A stretch of 39,869 bases of DNA from an uncultured Collinsella sp. (GTDB lineage Bacteria > Actinomycetota > Coriobacteriia > Coriobacteriales > Coriobacteriaceae). The stretch spans positions 1 to 39,869 of the forward strand of contig UQIQ01000013.1 of the NCBI GenBank assembly GCA_900541185.1, read 5' to 3'. The notes beneath the pieces are model-generated. The model worked only from the letters and a program-made list of their open reading frames with translations. It was not told where the DNA came from and did no database searches. The translations under genes were made by a program, and so were the position numbers. Shown here in pieces: positions 1-7,709 of the stretch. How positions within the stretch are numbered: the stretch's first letter is position 1; every line of letters starts with the position of its first letter.

Positions 1-49
1 ACGAGATGACGTCGAGTCTCGTGGGCTCGGAGATGTGTATAAGAGACAG
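1..49. other. Illumina P7/Nextera adapter left in assembly
   Basis: Not genomic DNA. Bases 1-7 match the inner end of the P7 oligonucleotide, bases 8-15 (GACGTCGA) sit exactly where the 8-base i7 index belongs, and 16-49 match the Nextera read-2 transposase adapter, ending in the Tn5 mosaic end AGATGTGTATAAGAGACAG at 31-49. Genomic sequence starts at base 50. An apparent reading frame starting at base 6 translates the adapter (it gives the familiar contaminant peptide SLVGSEMCIRDR) and must not be annotated. The contig end is therefore an untrimmed read end. Confidence 0.97.
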
Positions 50-129
50 GTTGCCCACACCCCCTAATACTACCTGGGAAAAGTCCCCCGGAACATACTA
101 TGAACTGCGTACGCTAGTTTTCCGCAACC

Positions 130-834
130 TTAACGAGCGGCTCGCTGAGATTTGCGCCACAACAGATACGAGTAGACGTAGACGGCTCCAACCGAACCAA
201 ACGCCAGAACCGCAATCACCGCGGCGACGACTTCACTCGAAAGCACGCTGCCTGCCACGCCCATCACAATCAGGCCAATACCCAGCACCATAAAGCAGGC
301 ACCGCCAAAACGCTGCGTACGGCGCCAGTTCTCGGGATCGGCAAGCGCCCAAGGTGTCTTGATACCGAGCGTATAGTTCTGCTTCACACGCGGCAAGTAG
401 TTGCCTACGCCGATGAACAGCAAACCGACAACACCGGAAATCAGCACGTTAACCGAACCGACCGCCGGCACTACGCCCCAGACCGTAAGCTCTCCCAGCC
501 AGCTTATGGCGCACATGAACAAGGTGAAGGCGATTACGAAGCCCTGGTAGAACTTGCCCGAGGTTCGATATGCCTCACCTTTGGGGTCGATGCGCGGCAC
601 CACGCAGAACATTGCGAGAAGCGCCAGAGGCAGCACACCGAGCGCAGAGGCCATCCAGCTAGGACCCCAACCGTCGACGGCGCCGTTCGCGCCCCAGTGC
701 GTGGGAATCTGCGCAGGCAAGCTCGGCATCACCATGAGGTGCGCTACGACATTGGCGACGCACAGAGCGACCAGCGCAATCCACACGCGCGACGATACCC
801 CCGTGGGGTGAATGCCCTTGTTTTCGTTATTCAT
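130..834 (-). CDS. SdpI/DUF1648-family integral membrane protein
   Basis: A 234-residue multi-spanning membrane protein that resembles the SdpI immunity/signal-transduction family of Bacillus (DUF1648 followed by an SdpI domain). The DUF1648-type stretch is near the N terminus (LPAQIPTHWGANGAVDGWG), followed by about six hydrophobic segments and a short basic tail (WRKSQRAAR). The ATG at 834 is preferred over an upstream in-frame ATG at 876 because it follows GGTGATAAGG and overlaps the stop of the ArsR gene by 8 bases, so the two are translationally coupled. In Bacillus the ArsR-type SdpR represses its own operon and SdpI sequesters it at the membrane when toxin is present. The same layout here suggests a similar sensing pair, but no toxin gene is visible. 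The 80 bases between the stop and the adapter hold nothing recognisable. Confidence 0.8.
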   Translation of the reverse strand: MNNENKGIHPTGVSSRVWIALVALCVANVVAHLMVMPSLPAQIPTHWGANGAVDGWGPSWMASALGVLPLALLAMFCVVPRIDPKGEAYRTSGKFYQGFVIAFTLFMCAISWLGELTVWGVVPAVGSVNVLISGVVGLLFIGVGNYLPRVKQNYTLGIKTPWALADPENWRRTQRFGGACFMVLGIGLIVMGVAGSVLSSEVVAAVIAVLAFGSVGAVYVYSYLLWRKSQRAAR

Positions 835-1105
835 CCTTATCACCTTCAGTGTTTGTAAAGCCCATAAACCAGCCAATTAAATCCTGCATGACGGTGGTGT
901 TTAAGCTGTATACGATGTTTTGGCCATGGCGCTCGTCGGTCACCAACCCGGCGTTTTTGAGCGTCGCCAAGTGATGGCTCAGCGACGGCTTACTGATATC
1001 GAAATGCTCGGCAAGCTCCCCCGCCGTGCAATTGCCCTCGCGCAGCAACTCCAAAATGCGCCGTCGCGTTGGATCGGCAAGCGCCTTAAAACCCTCTCCC
1101 GGCAT
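827..1105 (-). CDS. ArsR/SdpR-type winged-helix repressor
   Basis: A 92-residue winged-helix regulator. The opening FKALADPTRRRILELL and the recognition helix ISKPSLSHHLATLKNAGLV are typical of ArsR proteins; the autorepressor SdpR has the same size. No cysteine metal-site motif is seen in the DNA-binding helix, which argues against arsenic or cadmium sensing. The start is the ATG at 1105: AGGAGG lies four bases upstream, and the alternative upstream ATGs lie 5' of that ribosome site. It is the first gene of a two-gene operon with the SdpI-like gene and is probably autoregulated through the dyad at 1154-1169. Confidence 0.88.
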   Translation of the reverse strand: MPGEGFKALADPTRRRILELLREGNCTAGELAEHFDISKPSLSHHLATLKNAGLVTDERHGQNIVYSLNTTVMQDLIGWFMGFTNTEGDKDE

Positions 1106-1139
1106 AAGACCTCCTCTCATCATCTCTCATGACGTGCAC

Positions 1140-1169
1140 ACTATACTCAATATTTAGATGTTTGTCTAA
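1140..1169 (-). promoter_or_regulatory. Promoter with operator-like dyad for the arsR-sdpI operon
   Basis: On the minus strand a -35 TTAGAC (1164-1169) is separated by 18 bases from a -10 TATAGT (1140-1145). A perfect inverted repeat, TTAGA-6-TCTAA (1154-1158 and 1165-1169), overlaps the -35 and spacer, and a further TCTAA half-site lies at 1173-1177. This is where an autorepressor of the ArsR class would block RNA polymerase. Motif reading only. Confidence 0.5.
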
Positions 1170-1284
1170 CTATCTAATCGCAATGCTTCAAACCACATCA
1201 AAGCAAACGCCATCGCAACCTATGGGCGATTACCTATAATGGCGATAGCTAAAACACGACCTGCTTCCCCATCGGAGGATATTT

Positions 1285-2082
1285 ATGACCGAAACCGCTG
1301 CCGCAGCCGCCATCGAGACACGCGACACCAAGCTCGAGATTATCATGGGCCGCGAGGCACTCGATAAGCTCGCCGATGCTACGGTGCTAGTGCTCGGCTG
1401 CGGAGGCGTGGGCTCCAACTGCTGCGAGGCACTCGCCCGCGGCGGCATCGGTCATTTCGTCATTCTGGATAAGGACATCATCGCGCCCAGCAATATCAAT
1501 CGCCAGGCCATCGCCTTTCACAGCACCGTCGGCAAGCGCAAAGTCGACGTCATGGAGGCTATGATTCACGACATCAACCCTACCGCTACCGTCATCAAGC
1601 GCACCGAATACCTGCTGAGCGACAACATCGATGATTTCTTCGCGAGCGTTTTGGAGCAGACGGACGGCAAGCTCGACTACGTCGTCGACGCCATCGACAC
1701 CATCTCGGCCAAGCTCACCATTGCCAAATATGCTCAGGACCACGACATTCGTTTGGTTAGCTCCATGGGCGGGGCCAACAAGCTCCATCCCGAGTGCCTC
1801 CGCTTTGCCGACATTTTCGATACGGTACGTGACCCCATGAGCCGCATCATGCGCAAAGAATGCAAGAAGCGCGGAATCAAGAGCCTGCATGTACTGTTTA
1901 GCTGCGAGGAATCGGTTAAGACACAGCCCCGCGACCCTTCCAACATCCACGAGCGCACCGAGCTGGGAACCGCCAGCTTTATGCCGCCCATCATGGGCCA
2001 GATGATTGCCGGCGAGGTTATCCGCCAGATCAGCGGCCGCGGCACTGAGCGCGTACGCTCCGATGGCCAACGTCTGGACTAG
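1285..2082 (+). CDS. tcdA: tRNA threonylcarbamoyladenosine dehydratase (TcdA)
   Basis: A 265-residue E1-like ThiF/MoeB-fold protein of the TcdA (CsdL/YgdL) type. It carries out the ATP-dependent cyclisation of t6A to ct6A at position 37 of ANN-decoding tRNAs. Visible features are the nucleotide-binding loop VLGCGGVGSNC near residue 40, the acidic strand with ILDKDIIAPSNINRQ, the VDAIDTISAK segment, and the family-typical SSMGGANKLHPECLRFADI. The ATG at 1285 follows GGAGG at 1275. A -10 TATAAT lies at 1235-1240 with only a weak -35. It is followed 14 bases later by the TatD-like gene on the same strand. Confidence 0.93.
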   Translation: MTETAAAAAIETRDTKLEIIMGREALDKLADATVLVLGCGGVGSNCCEALARGGIGHFVILDKDIIAPSNINRQAIAFHSTVGKRKVDVMEAMIHDINPTATVIKRTEYLLSDNIDDFFASVLEQTDGKLDYVVDAIDTISAKLTIAKYAQDHDIRLVSSMGGANKLHPECLRFADIFDTVRDPMSRIMRKECKKRGIKSLHVLFSCEESVKTQPRDPSNIHERTELGTASFMPPIMGQMIAGEVIRQISGRGTERVRSDGQRLD

Positions 2083-2096
2083 CAGGATGCCCTACG

Positions 2097-2879
2097 ATGG
2101 AACCGCGATTCTTTGACACGCATTGTCACCTTGATTTGATGCTCAGCCCCGATGCTACGGCCAATGAGTCGGCGGCATTGGGTCTGGGTCTATTTGACTG
2201 CGGCATCGATCCACGCGATTTTTCGGCCGCAAACGAGCGTGCCCGTCGCCTACCAGACATCATCGCTGGCGTTGGGCTCCACCCCTGGTGGCTCGCCGAC
2301 GGCCGCTGCGGTCCTGCCGAAGTCAATCTGCTTTGCGAAGTTGCTGCCCAAGAACGCTACATCGGCGAAGTCGGACTCGACTTTTCCGCACGCTTCGCCG
2401 GAAGCGAACCGCTACAAATACAGGCACTTATCCGGCTCTGCGACGCGCTCGTGCAGCATCCTCTTACCGGGCGCGTGATATCAATTCACGCCGTTCGTTC
2501 GGCAGGAGCCGTACTGGACGTCCTCGAATCGCATGGACTACTCATCCCAAACCCCGACTCCCCCGCTATCATCTTCCACTGGTTTAGCGGTACTTCGGAC
2601 GAACTCGCCCGCGCGCGTAATGCGGGCTGCTATTTTTCCGTCAACGATCGCATGCTCGCCACCAAGCGCGGCCGCGAATACGCACGACAGATTCCACTCG
2701 ATCGTTTACTGCTCGAGACCGATGCACCAGCCGAACCAAACACAGAAACAAGCGCACAGTCGCTCATCAGATCGCTCGAAAGCGCCTCAGAACACGTCGC
2801 CTCGCTCAAAAAATGCGACGCAAAGCATATTGAGTCGGCGGTTTTAGCGAATGCACACTCTGTTTTTAGCCTTCGCTAA
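2097..2879 (+). CDS. TatD-family metal-dependent hydrolase
   Basis: A 260-residue TIM-barrel hydrolase of the TatD DNase family. The family signatures are FDTHCHLD at the N terminus (first metal-binding HxH), GVGLHPWW, IGEVGLDFS (bridging glutamate), ISIHAVRS, IFHWFSG and the C-terminal LLLETDAP (metal aspartate). Members act as magnesium-dependent 3'-5' exonucleases or as deacylases, so the substrate here is uncertain. The ATG at 2097 has a modest AGGA about 11 bases upstream. It probably shares the tcdA transcript. The MITE-like repeat begins six bases after its stop. Confidence 0.88.
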   Translation: MEPRFFDTHCHLDLMLSPDATANESAALGLGLFDCGIDPRDFSAANERARRLPDIIAGVGLHPWWLADGRCGPAEVNLLCEVAAQERYIGEVGLDFSARFAGSEPLQIQALIRLCDALVQHPLTGRVISIHAVRSAGAVLDVLESHGLLIPNPDSPAIIFHWFSGTSDELARARNAGCYFSVNDRMLATKRGREYARQIPLDRLLLETDAPAEPNTETSAQSLIRSLESASEHVASLKKCDAKHIESAVLANAHSVFSLR

Positions 2880-2884
2880 CCCCT

Positions 2885-3114
2885 GTGGTCAAAAAACGTC
2901 AAATATGAGTACTGCTAGCGAAATGGATACATTACTCTGAGCTTTCCGACCACCAGAATAATCTACGATTGTCCATTAACTAACACTTTTACAGTCACTC
3001 ATCCTGCATTTTCGCAATCTTAAACCCCTCCAAACGCTCAAATCACGTCTGAAGGGGTCGATTTTGCTGTGACTAAATTAGTCACAGTACTCATATTTGG
3101 CTTTTTTTGACCAC
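2885..3114. repeat. MITE-like element with 30-bp terminal inverted repeats
   Basis: Terminal repeats at 2885-2914 and 3085-3114 match in 28 of 30 positions when one is reverse-complemented (ends GTGGTCAAAAAA and AAATATGAGTACTG). The 170-bp interior is AT-richer than its neighbours, has no reading frame of note, and contains a 21-base palindrome CTGTGACTAA-A-TTAGTCACAG at 3067-3087 abutting the right repeat. No clear target duplication is visible. It fills the gap between two convergent genes, so it may also end their transcripts. Confidence 0.75.
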
Positions 3115-3158
3115 CGAGTCACGGGAAGGCACCAATACAGCTCCCCGGGACAGCTCGG

Positions 3159-4022
3159 CTATTCGACGATTGGTGCTCCGTGGCCCCAAGAACCTTCCAT
3201 GCCGCACACGGTCGAGGCAAACCCGGCAGCAAAGTCGAGCGCGCGCTCGATAGCCTCGGCGCCATCCTCACCACGCTTGGCGGAATCGAGATAGCACATC
3301 AAAAACGAGGTGAGGAACGAGTCGCCCGCCCCCATGGTGTCCTTCATGTCCGTTACCGGTTTAGCCAGCTGGCGGTAATAACGCTCGCCGTCGTAAGCAA
3401 TGCAGCCCTCGGCGCCCGCCGTAGCCGACACAAAACGCGGACCCAGGCCCTTCACCCACGCCAGACGCTCGCGAATCTCGTCCTCACTCGCGGCATCCGC
3501 CGCACTAAAGAAAGCAAAATCGACGTAGGGCGCAATCTGCTCGTAGTACTCGTCGGTGGAGTCGTCCGAAAAGTCAAAAGAGACCGTGACGCCCGCAGCC
3601 TTCAGCTTGGGCAGCTCGCGCTCGGTAAAGCAATAGTTGCCCGAGTGGACTACGTCGAACTGCTTCATGTACGCAAGGTCAAAGCGATCGAGCACATAGC
3701 GCGCATCACCACGGATGCCACCCTCATTGGAGCCAAGGAAAACACGGTCGCCGTTAACGACGGTCACGCGCGCAGCACCATTCTCACCGATGAGCTGCTT
3801 GCATTTGGCTAGTTCAACGTTCTCATCCTCAAGACTCGCAATCACGTGCTCGGCAGCAGCGTCATTACCAAAGATGCCCATATACGCGGAGCGCGCGGCT
3901 CCGCATTTCTTGGCATACACGGCAAAGTTCACCGCATTGCCACCCGGATACATTGTGCGAATATGCTCGTAGCGGTCGACGACGTTGTCGCCAAACCCCA
4001 GTGCGCTCACGTTAAATGCCAT
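3159..4022 (-). CDS. PfkB-family sugar kinase, fructoselysine 6-kinase (FrlD)-like
   Basis: A 287-residue ribokinase-fold kinase. It has the PfkB N-terminal glycine pair (PGGNAVNFAVYAKKCG), a FDFSDDST segment and the C-terminal catalytic signature DTMGAGDSF with the base aspartate. The segment order, the HSGNY segment and the length resemble FrlD, which phosphorylates fructoselysine, but no deglycase gene (FrlB) is adjacent, so the substrate is inferred only. The ATG at 4022 follows GAGAGGGG. It has its own promoter with an operator-like palindrome at 4055-4067, and a HAD phosphatase gene lies just upstream on the same strand. Confidence 0.8.
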   Translation of the reverse strand: MAFNVSALGFGDNVVDRYEHIRTMYPGGNAVNFAVYAKKCGAARSAYMGIFGNDAAAEHVIASLEDENVELAKCKQLIGENGAARVTVVNGDRVFLGSNEGGIRGDARYVLDRFDLAYMKQFDVVHSGNYCFTERELPKLKAAGVTVSFDFSDDSTDEYYEQIAPYVDFAFFSAADAASEDEIRERLAWVKGLGPRFVSATAGAEGCIAYDGERYYRQLAKPVTDMKDTMGAGDSFLTSFLMCYLDSAKRGEDGAEAIERALDFAAGFASTVCGMEGSWGHGAPIVE

Positions 4023-4035
4023 AGCGCGCCCCTCT

Positions 4036-4067
4036 CTTATGCCAACGGAACCACTGTTGTGACAACA
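4036..4067 (-). promoter_or_regulatory. Kinase promoter with GntR-like palindrome
   Basis: Minus-strand -35 TTGTCA (4060-4065), 18-base spacer, -10 CATAAG (4036-4041). The perfect palindrome TGTTG-TGA-CAACA (4055-4067) overlaps the -35. Its TGT...ACA form is like sites bound by GntR-family repressors, but no such regulator is encoded next to it. Confidence 0.45.
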
Positions 4068-4081
4068 ATACCGCCCAGGAT

Positions 4082-4741
4082 CTACGCGAGTTCCAGCAGG
4101 TCCGGCAGCTGGTCGATAATCTTATCCGCGGCATCCTGGCTAAAGCCAAAGCGCTCCTCGCGCTTGGCGATTACTGTCAGACCGGCGCGCTTGCCTGCGG
4201 TAATGCCATACAGAGAGTCCTCCACACAGCAACAGCGGTCCGCAGGCAATCCCAAACGATCTATGGCATGCAGATAGATATCAGGATCGGGTTTGCTGCG
4301 CTCGAACTGCTCGCCCGAGACCAAAAACTCAAAGTAATCGCGAATGCCGCAGGTACCCAGCACCTCCTCGATATTGTTGAGAGGCGACGACGATGCCAGC
4401 GCAACGCGAACCCCACGTTCTTTCAGCCCCGCCAGCGTCTCGGCAACGCCGGGGTTGAGCAGCCTTCTATAGTCGCAGGGATACGCACTCGCCCACACCT
4501 CATAGCGTGCCTCGGCAGCCTCGACGCTGAGCTTACCCAAGCCCGCACGCTCATGCCAATCGACGAGCACCTGCTGAAAATCACGGTGCGATGAACCAAC
4601 AATCGCATTAAGCTCGTCGCGCGTCACAGAAATCTGCAGGTAATCGATATACCTCTCGAGTTCCTTTTGATAGTAAAACTCGGTATCGACCAAAACGCCG
4701 TCCATGTCAAAGATAACGGCGTCGAACGGAAATGCGGACAC
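4082..4741 (-). CDS. HAD-superfamily hydrolase, beta-phosphoglucomutase-like
   Basis: A 219-residue subfamily IA HAD protein. The catalytic FDMDGVLVDTE (nucleophile Asp12, acid/base Asp14) is followed by an alpha-helical cap, motif II LASSSP, the lysine motif SKPDPDIYLHAI and motif III CCVEDSLYGITAGKRAG. These features fit a sugar-phosphate phosphatase or phosphoglucomutase. GTG at 4741 is chosen because it is preceded by GGGAGGG at a good distance and the family motif then begins near residue 11. An in-frame ATG at 4789 would run back through the terminator of the preceding gene. The neighbouring sugar kinase suggests a shared role in sugar-phosphate handling. Confidence 0.85.
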   Translation of the reverse strand: MSAFPFDAVIFDMDGVLVDTEFYYQKELERYIDYLQISVTRDELNAIVGSSHRDFQQVLVDWHERAGLGKLSVEAAEARYEVWASAYPCDYRRLLNPGVAETLAGLKERGVRVALASSSPLNNIEEVLGTCGIRDYFEFLVSGEQFERSKPDPDIYLHAIDRLGLPADRCCCVEDSLYGITAGKRAGLTVIAKREERFGFSQDAADKIIDQLPDLLELA

Positions 4742-4753
4742 GGCACCCTCCCT

Positions 4754-4782
4754 AACAAAAGGGCGCCCGCAAGCGGACGCCC
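4754..4782 (-). terminator. Rho-independent terminator after the Cof-type HAD gene
   Basis: On the minus strand GGGCGTCCG-CTTG-CGGGCGCCC (4761-4782; nine paired bases with one G-U) is followed by TTTTGTT (4754-4760). It lies 22 bases after the stop of the 4805-5647 gene. Confidence 0.8.
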
Positions 4783-4804
4783 GAGCCATGCACTATCGGC
4801 GATT

Positions 4805-5647
4805 CTAACCCAGCAGCTTATCCAGCGCCACCGCAATGCCGTCTTCGTTATTATTGGCGGTCACCATCTGGGCCACAGCCTTGACCTCGTCGACGGCGTT
4901 ACCCATGGCAACACCGGTACCCGCCCACTCAATCATAGACTTGTCGTTCTGGCCGTCGCCAAACGATACGACCTCGCTGGCATCGATGCCGAGCTTGGGC
5001 AGGGCACCCTCGAGCGCGCGGGCCTTGTCGATACCAGGCGCCGTGTACTCAAAGTACCAGTCGGCCGTAAACATGCCCGAAAGCGTCTGGGTAAAGGGCG
5101 CATACATCTCCTCGTAATGCGCCTGCAGGTAGGCCGGATCGCCCGCCGTCAGCAGCTTGTCCACGGGATAAGCATCAGCAACCTCATGCAGGCTCTCCAC
5201 CTCGCGGATCATAAGATCGCACGCATCGCGCTCATACTTGACGATATTCTTCTGCGAGCCGTCAGGCAGCGTGATCATGCAATGGTACGAGTCCTCAACG
5301 TGCAGATCGCGACCGAGCGAAATCATAGGGATCACGTCAAAATTACGCAGGTGATCAATCAGGCGATGCAATTCGTCGGCAGGCATAGCCTGATCGAACA
5401 GCACTTCGTCGGTCTGGGCATCGACGACGTGAGCGCCGTTAAAGGCCACCAGCAAACCATCATGACTCTGAAGGTCGAGCTCCTGCGCCAAGGCGTGCAG
5501 CCCCCATGCGGGACGGCCCGAAGCCAAAATGAGCTTAATGCCCGACTCCTGCGCCGCGAGCAGCTTCTCGCGCGTACACGGGCTAATCACTTTCTGGTCG
5601 TTGGTGAGCGTACCGTCGATATCCATTGCGATGGCTTTAATTGCCAT
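4805..5647 (-). CDS. Cof-type HAD-IIB phosphatase
   Basis: A 280-residue HAD subfamily IIB protein: motif I AIAMDIDGTLTND at residues 6-18, motif II ILASGRPAWGL, a C2B cap in the middle, and motif III VVSFGDGQNDKSMIEWAG with GVAMGNA after it. Cof proteins dephosphorylate sugar phosphates, pyridoxal phosphate or flavin nucleotides; the substrate cannot be read from sequence. The ATG at 5647 follows AAGGAGG with good spacing. It ends in its own terminator, so it forms a single-gene unit or the head of the HAD-kinase cluster. Confidence 0.88.
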   Translation of the reverse strand: MAIKAIAMDIDGTLTNDQKVISPCTREKLLAAQESGIKLILASGRPAWGLHALAQELDLQSHDGLLVAFNGAHVVDAQTDEVLFDQAMPADELHRLIDHLRNFDVIPMISLGRDLHVEDSYHCMITLPDGSQKNIVKYERDACDLMIREVESLHEVADAYPVDKLLTAGDPAYLQAHYEEMYAPFTQTLSGMFTADWYFEYTAPGIDKARALEGALPKLGIDASEVVSFGDGQNDKSMIEWAGTGVAMGNAVDEVKAVAQMVTANNNEDGIAVALDKLLG

Positions 5648-5765
5648 ATGTGCCTCCTTGCATCGTTTTTATCGCGCACTATCTTATCCGAGCCGGGGCA
5701 CGTTCGCACAGCGCGCGTATGACGGTTGCAAAACCACCCCATTTGAAACAAAGGCAAAAAAGTAC

Positions 5766-5792
5766 TTGCAAAGACGCGTTCCGACATATAAG
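5766..5792 (+). promoter_or_regulatory. Candidate promoter of the leader/ClpP/VirD4 cassette
   Basis: TTGCAA (5766-5771) and TATAAG (5787-5792) with a short 15-base spacer. A small hairpin ACCGC-CGTT-GCGGT followed by TTTA (5803-5819) would be the first structure in the transcript and looks like an early terminator or 5' stabiliser. It divides from the Cof gene, which runs the other way. Confidence 0.35.
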
Positions 5793-5802
5793 TTGATAAA
5801 AG

Positions 5803-6137
5803 ACCGCCGTTGCGGTTTTAAGTAGATCGAGCATATGAAGTTTCAGTTTTCAGCGTGTAAGAGAAAGAAGATCGGCAAAGTACAACCCCAAACGCAATGA
5901 CAACTTAATGAGGTAACTGCCACATGTGAGGCACCCAGGGCATTGCTGTCTCGATTTTGAGCACGATGCCTTCCGCCTTGCATGGGCCGTTCCATCCCGC
6001 CCCTGCAGCAACTGCCTCACGGGCTCATTGAAAACCGCATAGCACCCCAACGTCAGCACATCACCCACGGCAAGCACATCACTCACGACAACCAACACAT
6101 CAACAAACAGCACGAACATCAACCGATTGGAGAAGCT
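5803..6137 (+). promoter_or_regulatory. Long structured 5' leader of the ClpP/VirD4 cassette
   Basis: About 330 bases without a credible gene. A long-range stem pairs GTGAGGCA (5926-5933) with TGCCTCAC (6013-6020) and, inside it, TTGCTG (5943-5948) with CAGCAA (6006-6011). It is followed by a CA-rich, structure-poor stretch with two adjacent 18-base repeats AGCACATCACYCACGRCA (6055-6072 and 6073-6090) and a third degenerate one. A 21-codon frame at 5835-5900 lacks a ribosome site and is not called. An in-frame ATG at 5982 also lacks one. Confidence 0.45.
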
Positions 6138-7028
6138 ATGACAAACCACCACGCTGAAAACGGCGATAAGAAAAGCATTCTGGATGCCCGCATTGAGCGA
6201 GCATATGCAAACGAATATGACGCCGCCTTTGCCGCCGCGACCATCAAGAACTACGCGTCGCTACCGCTCGCGACGATCTTGGCCGACCACCCTCAACTGC
6301 TGAAGCGCTGCACAAAGATCATGGGCGACCCCGACATTCGCAAGCTGGCAGACCCCTATGCCCCAAAACGCGACAACGATTCGTACGTTCTTACCGTAGG
6401 CTGCCTAGCTCATATGCTTACGGCGCTCGACACGAAACTCAAGCTCGAATGGGAACCCGACGAGCGTCATGAACTCGAAAGCAAGCGGAACACCCTGCGC
6501 ACCGCACTGTTCCTTCCGTTGGACGGCCTCAAGCGCTGCAACGTCGAGCTCAATACACAGGCGCGGCAAAAGCCCGGGACCACGGGGCAGAAAACTCCAA
6601 GACCCCATGCGGCCATCGTCGACCGCAACCGATATAACCGCATGACCGCGCACTTTTCCGCCGAGGGAGCAGCCATAAGGACGCTGATCGACCTGCTGTG
6701 CCTCCTGAGCATCAACGAGCTATTTGAGGGCTATCTCGCCCTTGTTCCCGCGACGGCACCCAAGTCGGTAGCAAAGATCATCGAGACCTGCAGACGCCAG
6801 TTTGAGCGCCATCGCAATGGCAGCGAGATGAACGCCAGCATCGCGCAGTACTACGCGGCTCATTACAAAAATGACGGATGTGCCCCTGTCGAGCATCAGC
6901 TGCGGCTCGCCTACACCACGCCCGCCGCAACGCTCCATCGCTTTGGAGCCCTTGGCGCTTGCGAGCCGCACGAACAGGCAGCCTGCCCCACAACCGAGCT
7001 CGATCTCAGGCTCGGACGAACCCTGTAG
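6138..7028 (+). CDS. Unrecognised helical protein of the ClpP/VirD4 cassette
   Basis: A 296-residue protein with no family I recognise. It appears mostly alpha-helical and cytoplasmic: no signal peptide, no clear membrane span and a charged N terminus (NHHAENGDKKS). A central basic segment rich in Lys, Arg and Pro (about residues 140-170, KPGTTGQKTPRPHA) could be a flexible linker, dividing an N-terminal helical part from a C-terminal part with a hydrophobic helix (IDLLCLLSINELFEGYLALV). The ATG at 6138 follows GGAG at 6129-6132. It stands 63 bases before the ClpP-like gene on the same strand, so co-transcription is likely. It could be an adaptor, a substrate or a DNA-binding partner of the ATPase; this is inference. 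Confidence 0.7.
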   Translation: MTNHHAENGDKKSILDARIERAYANEYDAAFAAATIKNYASLPLATILADHPQLLKRCTKIMGDPDIRKLADPYAPKRDNDSYVLTVGCLAHMLTALDTKLKLEWEPDERHELESKRNTLRTALFLPLDGLKRCNVELNTQARQKPGTTGQKTPRPHAAIVDRNRYNRMTAHFSAEGAAIRTLIDLLCLLSINELFEGYLALVPATAPKSVAKIIETCRRQFERHRNGSEMNASIAQYYAAHYKNDGCAPVEHQLRLAYTTPAATLHRFGALGACEPHEQAACPTTELDLRLGRTL

Positions 7029-7091
7029 CCCGCCAGCCCCTCCGCGGGCAACAATCCTATTCCACAACACAACCAACAGAAAGGAGTCCTC

Positions 7092-7709
7092 ATGGACACC
7101 AATCATTCCCCCATCATCAGCCCCCTCACCATGCGTGAATCCGCCCGAGGTATCACGCTCACCAGCATTTACGATGAGATGCTCGCCCGTCGCGAGCTCT
7201 CCGTCATGGGAAACATCGAAACCCCGATGGCCCACGACCTATGCCAGCAGATCCGCCTGCTCGATGCCACCGACCCCAGCCGCCCCATCACCATATTTGT
7301 CGCCAGCGCCGGCGGAAGCGTGCGATCGGGTCTTGCGATCTATGACGCCATGCGCCTCGCATCGTGCCCCATCCGCACCGTCTGCCTGGAATTCGCCGCG
7401 TCCATGGGCGCCGTGATCTTTATGGGCGGCGACGATCGCCGTATGGCGCCCCATGCAGAGCTCATGATTCACGACCCACTGATCCCCCAGGGGGCAGGCG
7501 GCTCGGCACTTGCGCTGCAGGAAACCAGCCGGCGTCTCATGCAGACCCGCAAGACCCTCACGCAAATCCTCTCGGACCGCAGCGGCCTCACGCCCAAGCG
7601 CATCCAGTCCCTCACTGCAAAAGACACCTACCTTTCGGCCGAGCGCGCCGTCGAGCTCGGCTTTGCCCACGAAATCCTCTCGACCACCAAGGAGGTCGCC
7701 CATGTCTAA
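7092..7709 (+). CDS. ClpP-like serine peptidase
   Basis: A 205-residue ClpP-fold protease with a complete catalytic triad: Ser104 in FAASMG, His127 in LMIHDP and Asp178 in AKDTYLSAERAVELG, at spacings close to those of ClpP. The VASAGGSVRSGLAIYDAM segment forms the oxyanion-loop region and the handle helix is present after IPQGAGG. It starts at ATG 7092 after AAAGGAG. Its sequence is divergent from housekeeping ClpP, the N-terminal axial-loop region is different, and no clpX lies nearby. Its stop overlaps the start of the VirD4-like ATPase gene by 8 bases (ATGTCTAA), which implies coupled synthesis and a working partnership. It may instead be a ClpP-related maturation protease of phage origin, but no head or portal genes are present. 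Confidence 0.85.
   Translation: MDTNHSPIISPLTMRESARGITLTSIYDEMLARRELSVMGNIETPMAHDLCQQIRLLDATDPSRPITIFVASAGGSVRSGLAIYDAMRLASCPIRTVCLEFAASMGAVIFMGGDDRRMAPHAELMIHDPLIPQGAGGSALALQETSRRLMQTRKTLTQILSDRSGLTPKRIQSLTAKDTYLSAERAVELGFAHEILSTTKEVAHV

Noticed and set aside
5835..5900. 21-codon frame in the cassette leader
   Set aside because: No ribosome site and no recognisable peptide; kept only as part of the leader description.
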